In this document: positions 21,612-31,470 of the stretch, piece after piece
Layout: each line of letters begins with the position of its first letter
Numbering within the stretch: the stretch's first letter is position 1
Source: Pomphorhynchus laevis
Lineage: Eukaryota; Acanthocephala; Palaeacanthocephala; Echinorhynchida; Pomphorhynchidae
Direction of reading: 5' to 3'
Length of the DNA stretch: 64,000 nucleotides
NCBI GenBank assembly: GCA_012934845.2
Contig: WNNJ02000098.1
Location: 101,963 to 165,962 of the forward strand
Program-made: the position numbers and the translations under genes
Notes under the pieces: generated by a model
Database searches by the model: none
What the model was told of the DNA's origin: nothing
Seen by the model: the letters and a program-made list of their open reading frames with translations, nothing else

Positions 21612-22589
21612 TCAGAAGGGGCGCGATCGAGGAAAATTCGAGTGGTTGAAGATGACATGAGTTTGAATCGTTGAGAGAGGACAGAAGACGCGTGAGAGCG
21701 ATGCTTGAAAACAATTTTTAGGAGGGGGCTGGGAAGGATTAGATTGAGAAGATTTGTTTAGACGGATGAATGCGACATGAGAAATGTCCTTGAAAAAGGA
21801 TGGTTTATCCGCAGGGACAATAGACGAGAGGATGGATCTGAAGGCGGAAACATCGTGGTCTAGGCGTGTTTGTGGAGATAAGGAGTTAGAAGGCGTGATA
21901 TTAGTGATAATGACGCAACGATCGCGAGAAGCAAAGCGCTTCCGTAAAGGAGGACGACTGACGTGAGTAGTTGAGATCACGATAGAAGAGCTGGCAGTTG
22001 ATGATTTGGAGGGATTTGGTTTGACGACGGTAGACATAGAGGATAATGATAATAAATAGGGTGGCAAGCGATGCGAGGAAGGGTTATGAGTAGAAGGATA
22101 GTGGAGGTTGGTGGAGGTGATTTTGATTGATGGATGCAAGGTATTGAGAAACGAGACGGGAAGGACGGGACGTGGGGTGTCGGGGAGTGAAAATACATTA
22201 GTTGTAACAATTTGCGGCTCCGTCACTGTCTCGGTAGATTTATCATAAACTTGACAAAATCCATATTGCTGTGATACAATTTGCGGCTCCTTCACTGTCT
22301 CAGTAGATTTATCACAAATTTGAGAAATTCGATCATGCTGCGATGCCATTTCCAATTGCTCTAAGTGTTTTATTAACAAGTTGATTTGTTTCGCCGCACA
22401 GAATCCGCAGTAGAACGGTGGCCCGCTACAAGTTTCCTGACCCAAAGCACAATTATGTGTTACTGATGTCCAGATTTGACAGCCGCTAGCGGAGCATTCC
22501 ACTTGTATGTTCTCGAGCTTGCCGGTTTTATCGGTATCAACAGAGATTGCTCGCTTGGCTTTTGGTAGATTTTTCTTCTTGGCTCCCAT
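21612..22589 (-). CDS. CR1 LINE B2 ORF1 with PHD-like finger
   Basis: An open frame of 325 codons begins MGAKKKNLPKAKRA. Residues about 28-70 contain CSASGCQIWTSV, then H-N-C and C-S-G-P-P-F-Y-C-G-F-C. The Cys/His spacing resembles a PHD finger (C4HC3), as reported for ORF1 of some CR1-type LINEs. Residues 70-120 contain two imperfect repeats of a segment ending CDKSTETVKEPQIV. The C-terminal half is Ser/Pro/Thr-rich and probably disordered. The frame may continue past a shift to about 21,530. In CR1 elements ORF1 is thought to bind the element RNA or chromatin; that role here is inferred. Confidence 0.6.
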   Translation of the reverse strand: MGAKKKNLPKAKRAISVDTDKTGKLENIQVECSASGCQIWTSVTHNCALGQETCSGPPFYCGFCAAKQINLLIKHLEQLEMASQHDRISQICDKSTETVKEPQIVSQQYGFCQVYDKSTETVTEPQIVTTNVFSLPDTPRPVLPVSFLNTLHPSIKITSTNLHYPSTHNPSSHRLPPYLLSLSSMSTVVKPNPSKSSTASSSIVISTTHVSRPPLRKRFASRDRCVIITNITPSNSLSPQTRLDHDVSAFRSILSSIVPADKPSFFKDISHVAFIRLNKSSQSNPSQPPPKNCFQASLSRVFCPLSTIQTHVIFNHSNFPRSRPF

Positions 22590-22790
22590 TAACTGTAGGT
22601 TGCAATAGTTTACAATTTTTAAAACTGCGCTCCTTGTCTACAAAAATGCTCTTTGTATATAAAATAGGTTTAGGTTCTTCTTCTGTTGTTTGTAAGTAGT
22701 TGTTAGTTAGCAGCTAAGAATTTCAATTGTGTATATTAATCTTGTGATTTGTGTATTTACTTTAGATCTCAAATGTATGTTTATTAGAAA

Positions 22791-22844
22791 CCAAAGGTAG
22801 GTATTAAACCAAAGGTAGGTATTAAACCACAGGTAGGTATTAAA
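22791..22844. repeat. Triple 18-bp tandem repeat at the B2/A2 junction
   Basis: Units at 22,791-22,808, 22,809-22,826 and 22,827-22,844 read CCAAAGGTAGGTATTAAA, the same again, and the same with one change. The core AGGTAGGTATTAAA occurs once in LINE A1 at the corresponding site, so the repeat is an expansion of target sequence at the 5' junction of LINE B2. Confidence 0.85.
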
Positions 22845-24890
22845 TTCGGTGAAACTCTCATTTCCTATTCTGGGAAAGAGTTGGATAGCCGCTTGAAAGA
22901 GGGCCACTCTGATCGGATCAAAGTGAAACCTCATTTGAAGCAACATATCTTTCTCAATTATCCAACGAATTAGGTCATGATAATTGTACAAATGCTGGCG
23001 TGACTGCTTCGTGCAGAGGGGTTTTAACAACCACCTCGAGTGAAGCAGTAAAATGTCGAGGATAGAATTTGTTGATGTGCAATGAAAGGTAGGTGACGGG
23101 GGTTTGTGAATAAGATAACCGTTCCTAGCTCTGCGAAGTGCTGCATTGATCCAACGACCAGTTCTGTCGTTGAAATCCTTAAGTATCATGTCGTAACCGC
23201 TGTCAATAATACTATCCAGGAGGTCATGGTTCTTGTGAATTTCCCCTGTACGGATGTAGATATTGGCTAGATTGAGGCGTTTACCGTTCTTACTGAGTGA
23301 AACTACTAAACAAGAAAGGGCTGAACATGAGTAGGTTAATAAGGGAAGGACCTTAAGGAGGACTTAACTAAGGTTGAGTCCTTGAGATGAAGAGGAGTGA
23401 TGTGGGGTTATGTGCGGAGTATAGTGGAACAGATATGCTTTGGGATAAATCGAGTAATGTCATGGGGGAGACGGATAGACAACGTCTCCTGAAGGACCAT
23501 AATATCTGCATATCTACCAGATAGATGTCTAAGGGCGGAAGCACCTCCCGAGTTCCACTGAAGGATATTCAGTGAAAAAGGATCACGAGTACTCTGCATT
23601 GTGATGTATTAGTTAGATGGGGGATTGCCCACCTAGACAGAGCTAGGTGCAGGAAATTGGCCCTTCCCACCACTAGCCCTATCCATGAAGGTACTTGCCC
23701 CTTGGCAATATCATCATTTCCCTTAGTCATACGTCGAATAAGCTTCCCGGTCTTGAACGGGGGGACGGCATGGGCCGAAGACCATCTCTTCTTTGACTCT
23801 GGAAGAACAGATGCCACTGGAATCGTGGGATTCGTGTTGATAGCACCCACGGCCATTAGTATAAAGTTTTCCAACCTTCTATGCGACTCTTCTATCTTTA
23901 TATCCATCAACCAGAATTTCTCAGAGTCATCCATGCGCGGTGCGGCCACATAAGAGAAGAAAGTTGTAGGTTTAACCGGACGAATAAAAAGGTTTCTGTA
24001 CGATTGAACTTACTGCAGCTCCTGCGCCATGATGGATGGCTCTCCCTCTAGTTTTAACATGATGGGGGGGGGCGAGCAACGGTCATTCGACGACAGAGAT
24101 AGACAAGAGGCTGATCCCCATATACCACATGTAGGGATCCCACTGCAGCTTGGAGCTCAGTGCCCCCATTTGTCACATCGGCTGCAGTAGGGGTAGGTTA
24201 ATTCGTCTATTTTGGTTGTTGAGAAACGAATGTTGAACCCCATAAATGGGTTGGAAGACGATTTTGATAGAGTTTCAGCTATCTCCTTGTGGCGCAGTAC
24301 AAAATCCAACTGGGATAGGGTTCCCGTTCCTACCAACGATTGGTCGACTAGAAACTTTGAAGGTCGCCATAAACGATTGCTTGTCATCCCCATCAATTGA
24401 ACATGGTAGATTGGTAACTTTGATCGAAGCCAGGATAGGCCTTATGGTAAGTTCACCGAACTCTTTAAGATTCTCGGAAAAATATTCCGCGTATTTCATT
24501 GCGAGATCAGATGATACAAAATAAATTTTCTCCTCGAAGGGGTCTATCTTTACAGAATTAAATAAAATCCTGTTCTTATATAGAAGCCAGAAATTTCTCA
24601 GAAATTTATTGTGCAGTTGATCCTTTTCTATAGGTCTTGTTACTTTAATTAAAATCAAGTTTCTCTTTTTAGGAATTGGGGAAACACCTCATCATCGTCT
24701 GAAGATAACAAAACATTTCTGACCTCATCGATGTGATCTTGAGTTGAAGAACATCCAGTACAAACCTCTTTTTTGGTTGGAATTCTGTTAGAATTTGCTT
24801 GAAATTGAACATTGTTTGATGCTCCGACAATTTGTTCGCTCGTGCACATTTTTCGCTTGTAAAACTATTAAAAAACAATGCGGCTTACTC
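22845..24890 (-). mobile_element. LINE A copy A2, 5' half (ORF1 and endonuclease)
   Basis: This half continues copy A2 beyond the LINE B2 insertion. At 22,707-23,189 the frame keeps the linker (KDFNDRTGRWINAALRRARNG). At 23,408-23,599 it keeps the endonuclease start NILQWNSGGASALRHL and DIMVLQETLS. ORF1 lies at about 24,849-23,570: an N-terminal KKEVCTGCSSTQ segment, an RNA-binding-like middle part at 24,275-24,658 (MILIKVTRPIEKDQL), and a knuckle YPYCSRCDKWGH. The ORFs are broken in several places. The 5' end is near 24,890. Confidence 0.75.
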
Positions 24891-26288
24891 TTTTGAACTT
24901 ATCTACATATTTAGCTATTTAAGGGAAGAATTTGTTTTGCAAACATACTAAAATTAAAACTCGTTCATTTGAACTCGTTCATTTGAACGAGTTTCATTTG
25001 AACTGATTCGCCAATGGAAAAATTCAAAAATCTGCAACCAAGAAAATCTGGATAAGCAACTCGAGAATGATTTGTGTAATCATCATTTGCATTTAATTCA
25101 TTCAAGGTGACATCAGCTGATAGAAAAAGTAAAAAAATTGCCTTTCGAGATAGTTCGGTATTAATCTGTATTTACAGCAGTGTATTTGCTGACGAATCGG
25201 AAGCAGTATATTGCTAGATAAGAGTCACAGAAGATAAGAGAAGAATTCTAATTATAATACCTGGTATATTATCTGTTAATCAGTTCATAAAAATAATGGG
25301 TTGTAAAAAATCTTAGGTTATATAAAATCTGAATTGTATAAAATCTTAAAATTTAGATATTCACAGTTTCAAATTTAAGTGCAGTACAAAATAGGCGAAC
25401 TCAATTAACTGATTTGATTTGCTTAACTGTAAGGAAATTGAAGTTGGCAAATTAATGTAAAATATAATTCTCCAGCTCGCTGATTTAATTCAAAAAACTT
25501 TCATTTGCATAATATCAAAAGGACACTGGCAAATCATTAATTCTTCCATCATTAGCTCTATTCTTTTAACATTTTTGAAATTGCCGAGTTTATCTAGTTC
25601 TGGAAGAATATTTTTTTATACAACTTCTATTTGACAATAATCGATTTATAGCAAAAATAAAATTAATAATTTTGAGATCCGGAAGAATTTAATGAAAAAT
25701 AAATATTTTTAAAATTAACAGAAATTATAAGGTTATTTAAAGTATGCATTAATTGTAATCATTTATTAAATCATATCACCACATTACTCGCTTTTAATCA
25801 CTTTAACAATTTTCATCTAAATTTAAGACTTTAATCCATCCTATTAATCATCCATTGAATCCTCATTTACTGTTAAAAAATAAACATACGATTTTGTTAT
25901 TTTCATTAAAATTTTATTATTTTATCAAATTCTTTCGTATCTGAAAATTAATTTTTCGTATTTTTATTGTTTAAAAACATATTATTGTCAAAATGTATGT
26001 TTGCTAAATAAACAGTTAGGCTTTAGAACAAAATGAATCCGGAAATTTCAAAAATAAAAATAAATTTTTCTCGCGATTTTACTTTTTCACTTAAATTCAA
26101 ATTTAAAATACTTTATTAGCAAAAAATAAAATGTTGATAAAGCCTTTTCTACTTATCATGGGAATTACACTTTTAAATATAAATATAAAACGCGGGTATC
26201 ATGTTACTTTAAAAAATTTACTCAATAATACCCCCAATTGAGCATTGGGGATAGCGTATTAACGTTATTTAGAGATAATATCCGGCAA
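24891..26288. other. AT-rich intergenic stretch
   Basis: No gene seen. At 24,955-25,003 the word AACTCGTTCATTTG occurs twice in tandem and is followed by an inverted partial copy (AACGAGTTTCATTTGAAC). The remainder is plain AT-rich sequence without repeats that I can recognise. Confidence 0.6.
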
Positions 26289-26294
26289 TTTATT
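26289..26294 (-). terminator. Poly(A) signal AATAAA after the 251-codon ORF
   Basis: AATAAA on the minus strand, 47 nt downstream of the stop codon at 26,341. In AT-rich DNA such a hexamer is common, so support is modest. Confidence 0.3.
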
Positions 26295-26340
26295 TGTTAC
26301 AGAATTACCACAAGTTTTGATAAAATTTGTGACGTACTGG

Positions 26341-27096
26341 TTATATCAAAAATGATTGTGGTGATAGTATCTTCAATGTAGACAGAATTCGTTGAAGTTT
26401 TGCCAATATATTCGAAGACATGCAATGTACTGTATGTGGTGGTTCATCTTTTCGACAATAAAAAAAACTGTCAATGTATTCACCTAGTAGCTTCGTTTGT
26501 AATAAAATTGATTGCTGCTCCTTACGTTCTGAGGATGGACTATCCTTGATCGTTTGGTCGAATGCTTGTAGCTTGGTTTTAAAATTACAGTATTTGCTTT
26601 TTGAATCCGTTGTTAATGAATTATTTATTTCTGTATTTGTAAATATTGTTGCTCTAAGTTCATAGATGAGACGTCTTGCTCGATTGCATTCCGCTTTTAA
26701 TGTATTGTATACGTTAACAACTTCATGTCTTAGCATTTCATTCGTTTTTATCAATTTGTGATGATCGTATTCTTGATTTGTTCCTATTATTATTGTAGGC
26801 GTAGAGATACTAGCCACTTTACACTGATAGCTTGCCTTTTTATATGGTTTAGAGTTTATAACATAGTGTTCAATTAGTTGTCGATCCATCACCTCATTTT
26901 TGTCATCATTTTCTTCATATGTTTTATCATTGTTTGTAAATTGATTGATACCAAGAGAAGAATTCCTTAGACACAACCAAGCTATTTCAATCAATGATGT
27001 AGATGCGGTGAGTAAACTGTATACTAATTGATCTATGGGTTTTGCGGGTACATTATAATTCACTGTAAATACTTTAAAATAAGATACACGCATCAT
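26341..27096 (-). CDS. Unrecognised 251-residue protein with predicted helical C-terminal half
   Basis: This open frame of 251 codons starts at ATG on the minus strand at 27,096, with an in-frame TAA immediately before the two consecutive ATGs. An AATAAA signal lies 47 nt past the stop. I do not recognise a family. Residues about 20-50 (IDQLVYSLLTASTSLIEIAWLC) are hydrophobic and could be an amphipathic or membrane-associated helix. Residues about 110-160 (HHKLIKTNEMLRHEV and RARRLIYELRATIF) look helical or coiled-coil. The tail is Cys/His-containing. It has no transposon features. It could be a single-exon host gene or one exon of a larger gene, and it is transcribed away from MON2. The length in such AT-rich DNA argues against chance. 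Confidence 0.5.
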   Translation of the reverse strand: MMRVSYFKVFTVNYNVPAKPIDQLVYSLLTASTSLIEIAWLCLRNSSLGINQFTNNDKTYEENDDKNEVMDRQLIEHYVINSKPYKKASYQCKVASISTPTIIIGTNQEYDHHKLIKTNEMLRHEVVNVYNTLKAECNRARRLIYELRATIFTNTEINNSLTTDSKSKYCNFKTKLQAFDQTIKDSPSSERKEQQSILLQTKLLGEYIDSFFYCRKDEPPHTVHCMSSNILAKLQRILSTLKILSPQSFLI

Positions 27097-27655
27097 TTAC
27101 TAAATGAAAAATTATCAAATGTCATTTTACGCTACAACGCCAGTTTTGTCATTGTTAGATAAATAATTTGCTAAATGCTGTTTATATTTCAGGCACTGAT
27201 TTACTCTTACTATTAATATCGATACCAGAAATCTAGATTAAAGTATAAATAATTTAATAATTATTAATTATAATTAATTAAAGTATAATTTATTTTAAAA
27301 TTAGTATTTATATAGAAGATTTTGATCTACATAAGGTTACTTTTTAAGTTTTTCGAAAAAGAAATATGATCTCTAATAAAATTGCCTTTAAATTATAAAA
27401 TTATTTCTATTAAAAATGAATGACTTTGTTATTAGAACATTGTCGCATTAAAAATCAGTTTTGTCATTTGACTATAATTTAAAATAAAGTCAAAGGACGA
27501 CTAAAGTACACCTAACTATATTTGATAATACTGTTTACTATTAATATTAGCATTATTATATTAGTATTATTTGATATATTTAATAATTTATTTTTAATTT
27601 ATACAGCAAATGGTTCTCGCAAATAAGCCAATATTTACCAATATTCAGTACATTA
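27097..27655. other. AT-rich intergenic stretch
   Basis: I see no gene, repeat or RNA feature here beyond simple AT-rich runs. Confidence 0.5.
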
Positions 27656-27659
27656 AAAC

Positions 27660-27860
27660 AAAAAATGTGAGGCAGCTACTCTAAGCACATGGCTCAAGCG
27701 AGCGTCCTACGTTCAACTCTTCGGTTCTGAATCCGTAATTTCTAGCAGAGGCTGAGTTCTTTACTGGACGACAGCGAGCTGAACGATATCCTCGGATGCA
27801 TAATGATGCTAACCGACATAGGGCAAATCCTATCGTCCTCTTCAAGCGACTTAATAATTC
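27660..27860 (+). repeat. Possible tRNA-derived SINE
   Basis: This GC-richer island in AT-rich DNA contains TGGCTCAAGCG (27,690-27,700), close to a Pol III A box. Twenty-two nt further on it has GGTTCTGAATCC (27,723-27,734), a B box (GGTTCGAATCC) with one extra base. It does not fold as an intact tRNA in any way I can see. No second copy was found in the window, so SINE status is only inferred. Confidence 0.3.
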
Positions 27861-28888
27861 ATCTTCAAGTGACTTTTTATAATACTAATTATCTAATTAG
27901 TATTATCTAATGAAACGTTTTGAGACGTTTTGAAATTCAATTAATTACACAAATTAGTTGTAGTTTAGGAATTCATATATTATGACGAATATAAAATAAG
28001 TATTTTTATTCTGTATTAAATAAGACGGTAAATTCTGTCTTCCTTTACTCAGTCGAGTATATAGAAAAAATTAATGCATGCATTTATTTAAAAGAAAAAG
28101 ATTTTATAACAAATATATTTATTAATTATAAATTATTTATTATAATTATTTATTATTTATTAATTTTGGCTGTTTACAGACAACATTTGTGAAATGTTAT
28201 TCTGTGTATGTTTCGAATACATTCTTAACAAAAAGACATTTAGATTTTCGTCATTGTGTCGGATATCGACCAATAATTCGAGTGTACTTTATGATAAAAA
28301 AATATGCTTTTTATATAAATTTATAGTTTGTATATTTATATATTATAATTTTATAATACAAAATTTATACTTACTGATAATATCAATGATGTGAATCTAA
28401 ATGATGTGATCTTTCTAAAAAAATTCTAATTATTCAGTTGATTGCCCCCACTTACGTGGTAAATGATTCTCGAAAAATGCTCTTTTCTATAAAGCTGTTG
28501 AAAAATCAATATTGCTTATTAAATGCAGCATAATTAATGTGTCTGTGTAAAGTAATTCTCATAAAATTTTATGGTAAATAAAATTTAACAAGAACTTTTT
28601 GTCACTGGTACGTATTATATTATATTTGTAGACAAAAAGAACATTGAAACAAAGTTGATGTTAAGCGAAAATTAGGCCAATAACTTACCAAATTTGTCGT
28701 AATCCCTTAGTTTTTACTGATCGAAATAACTAACAAATTGGCTTTAAAAATTGTTGCGTTATAGATATTAAAACTTTCAATGTAAAATTAATTTCATTTT
28801 CAAAAATGCGAATTAAATTAACATTTTCAAGAAATTAAAGAAATCAATATACCTGATTTCGTTTATTACAACCTTTATTCAATGTTTA
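27861..28888. other. AT-rich intergenic stretch
   Basis: No gene or element recognised. A 66-codon plus-strand frame at 28,194-28,394 is low-complexity and probably chance. Confidence 0.5.
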
Positions 28889-29432
28889 AACTTGTTGATT
28901 GCAATAATATAAACTTGTTGATTTTGACACGCATATCAAAGATTAAATTGTTTTCAATAAGAAAGGACTTATATCAATCTATTTCGAATCAAACTTGTCG
29001 ATTAAAGTCATTTTTTAAAATACCTACAACATTATAACTTGTTGATTTCAATAATATATTGAGATTTTGATTAAGGATTTAACAGACACGCATAAACCAT
29101 CTCTTCTCAATCAAACTTATCGATTAAAGTCATTTTCTTTTAATACCAAGATGATTAGAACTTGTTGATTGCAATAATATACTGTGATTTTGATCTGCTG
29201 TTTTTATAGTAATGCATGCCAAAGATTAAAATGCTTTCAATTAGTTAAGACTTAAACCATCTCTTTTCAATCAAACTTATCAATTACAGTCACTTTATTT
29301 TAATACAAACAAGATTAGAACTTGTTGATTGCAATAATATACTTTGATCTTGATTTTCGTTTTTTATAGTAATGCATACCAAATATTAAAATGTTTTCAA
29401 TTAGTTTAGACATAAACCATCTCTTTTCAATT
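28889..29432. repeat. Degenerate tandem repeat (units 123-160 bp)
   Basis: The word AACTTGTTGATTGCAATAAT (with slight variants) begins units at 28,889, 29,036, 29,159 and 29,319. Shared internal words include CATAAACCATCTCTT, TTCAATCAAACTTAT and ATTAAAGTCA. Spacing varies because of indels. The unit resembles a minisatellite or a decayed satellite block of about 3.5 copies. Confidence 0.75.
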
Positions 29433-30111
29433 ATATAACTTTGTATTATTTCGATTGTATTATACGCTTTTTTACAAATGTATAATTTTTTATATATAGT
29501 TTATATATAAATATATAAAAATATAATTAAAAATTATAATTTTTTTGGAGCGTACACAAATCGCAAATCAATTGTACGCACAGTATTACGAGCTACATGA
29601 ACCAAAGTAGAAAACACCAATCAATCAAAGATGTGGAAGAATTAACCAAAGATAATTATTAGTTGATACTTGACCTGATTAACACTGTATTGAGCATTTA
29701 AAATCACTCTTGGTTACTTGATATCATGTTAGCTTTATTTCTTCAACATTTTTTGGATGGTTATCAAGTTCTACTGACGTGAAAACGAAAATGATAAATA
29801 ATTTAAGTAATTTTTTTCAAATAATTTGCCAAATATATGATTAATAAATATACCATAAATACTGGATCGCAGTTTCAATGATCGTTAATATAAAAATCAA
29901 TTGAATATGTATTTTTTAAATTAAATAACCTGCATCTGGGATTCGTTATACAACTCCTGTTTATTGAAATGATAGAGAATATAACCGTATTTTGTAATAG
30001 AAATAAATAAGGTTTCTTTTAAAACGTTTCACTACGACAGGCTCCGTCAGTATACGCATGCTTACAATTTTACGACATCGCCATGAATTTTGCAACTTTG
30101 AATTAATGAAT
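29433..30111. other. AT-rich intergenic stretch with a hammerhead-like core
   Basis: No gene seen. On the minus strand, 30,050-30,025 reads CTGACGGAGCC followed by TGTCGTAGTGAAACG, resembling a decayed hammerhead core (see the stronger case at 37,472-37,495). Confidence 0.35.
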
Positions 30112-30373
30112 GGAAATTCACCGTTGTTCGATTCTGATAACGTAAAAGTTTCGTCTAAGATTTCCTATTACCTCGACTTAAGCTAATCTGCACTTAGCAG
30201 ATATTAAATAAAGTTTCTTGGCCCGTCAGCTTATCAAGCCATTATGTTGATTAAGATAAATAGACCAGTTAATATAACAATCTACATTCTAAAATCTACA
30301 TATATTTATCGACAAATAAAAAACGTATCCGAGCTAAATTTTCGTTATCAGAATCGAAAAACGGTGAACTTCC
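30112..30373. repeat. Inverted repeat with 31-bp arms
   Basis: 30,112-30,142 and 30,343-30,373 are reverse complements with 2-3 mismatches (core TTCGATTCTGATAACG). Weaker pairing extends outward on both sides. The 200-nt spacer has no coding sequence. It may be a fold-back element or a MITE-like remnant. Confidence 0.7.
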
Positions 30374-31253
30374 ATCTTATCATACTTAAATATGCAAGGA
30401 CGCTTAAAGTATCTTGCAGACAGAGATCTATAGAAAGAAACAAGATAAAAATACCTACTACATGCCAGCAGTTGTCATCCTTAAAGGTTAAATGGCTGTT
30501 AATATATAATAAACTATTCAGAAAAAAATTAAAAGTTTTAAAATTTAAAATACAAAATTTAAAAAATTCGCAGTACTCAAAATGACTTTTCCAATAAAGT
30601 GATTAAGCGATAACAACTAGTCAGAGCAAGGGGATACACAGACAAATATATTGCCAATAATTGATTTTAACATTAAATTAATTTTTAACATATTCCATTA
30701 TAATAATAAAAATCTATTTTTACAAAAATTTTACCGTCTTCGCTAACTTACGTTCTGAATATCCTAAAGTTCTTAGTTTGTTCTAATTATATAAATACAA
30801 CACAATTTACAGCTTAAAAATACAATTGATAAATCCGGAAGACGAAACGTTTTCAAACAAATGAGTCTTTTCAATTTTTGGTAATCCATTAATAAGACGT
30901 GTCCAACTAATTTAGCCATTTCCGTCCATTCCAAGAGATATTAATTGAATCAATAATCTGTCTTTTGAATAAACGCTTCGCAAATGAACAAAATCTCTAT
31001 CATTGTTAATTGTGTTGACGACTGTTTTTAGAATTCTGTAATTGCCGATATTATCGTCATTTAATGCAATGAAAATAATGGGATTTTTCTTAATTTACAA
31101 ACAAATATTATGAGATGTAAGAAATTTATTTTATCAACAAAATATTTTGTTTTCTAATTTCACAGTCATTCCCTCAAGCAAGTAACTGGATTTTAAATTC
31201 ATTTTAAAAATATCATTTTTCCAAAATTTTAGATTAAATTGTTGTTCGATTAT
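30374..31253. other. AT-rich region upstream of MON2
   Basis: This stretch should contain the MON2 promoter. I see no reliable core promoter element in the AT-rich sequence. An in-frame TAG lies at 31,230-31,232, eight codons before the proposed MON2 start. Confidence 0.4.
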
Positions 31254-31470
31254 ATGGATGTGATCAAGCTAGCTAATTCTATATCATCTGATCTTAGGCA
31301 GCTCTTGTCTTTGGTAAAGAAAAGTTCACATAGTTCTGTAAAAGAGGTTTGTATCTTAAAAAATATATTTAAGGGAAAATATGTAAGGTATAAAAATATT
31401 TTTTAGGGTACCGAGAACGCTATACATTTTCTACATGAATTTAGTCAAGATTCCAGGAATGAACATTCAG
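31254..31470 (+). CDS. MON2: MON2 exons 1-2 (N-terminal DCB region)
   Basis: Exon 1 (31,254-31,346) encodes MDVIKLANSISSDLRQLLSL and ends with SVKE, which parallels the human [21 protein letters not shown]. Exon 2 (31,407-31,470) encodes GTENAIHFLHEFSQDSRNEH, a shorter and diverged counterpart of the next human segment. The intron between them is 60 nt. Exon 2 ends in phase 1 and joins exon 3 in frame; a small extra exon cannot be excluded. Confidence 0.75.

Larger units (their letters stand above)
18514..22790 (-). mobile_element. CR1-type LINE, full-length-looking copy B2, nested in LINE A2
   Basis: The element reads right to left: 5' UTR about 22,600-22,790, ORF1 22,589-21,540, ORF2 endonuclease about 21,490-20,700, reverse transcriptase about 20,300-18,700, and a 3' UTR with hairpin ending AAATAAATCCTTTTTTT at 18,514. 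It is GC-richer than its surroundings. ORF1 is nearly intact and ORF2 has several stops and frameshifts. The insertion duplicated a short word (AGGTA) of LINE A2, and the 5' junction carries a triple 18-bp repeat. CR1-group identity rests on the RT and endonuclease motif style and the absence of a poly(A) tail. Confidence 0.85.

Noticed and set aside
21784-21966. Plus-strand ORF opposite LINE B2 ORF1
   Set aside because: Shadow frame of ORF1; no independent evidence.
27690-27734. tRNA gene
   Set aside because: Only A- and B-box-like words; no cloverleaf, acceptor stem or anticodon arm could be formed.
30244-30585. 113-codon plus-strand ORF
   Set aside because: Lys/Ile/Leu-rich low complexity, overlaps one arm of an inverted repeat, no recognisable domain.
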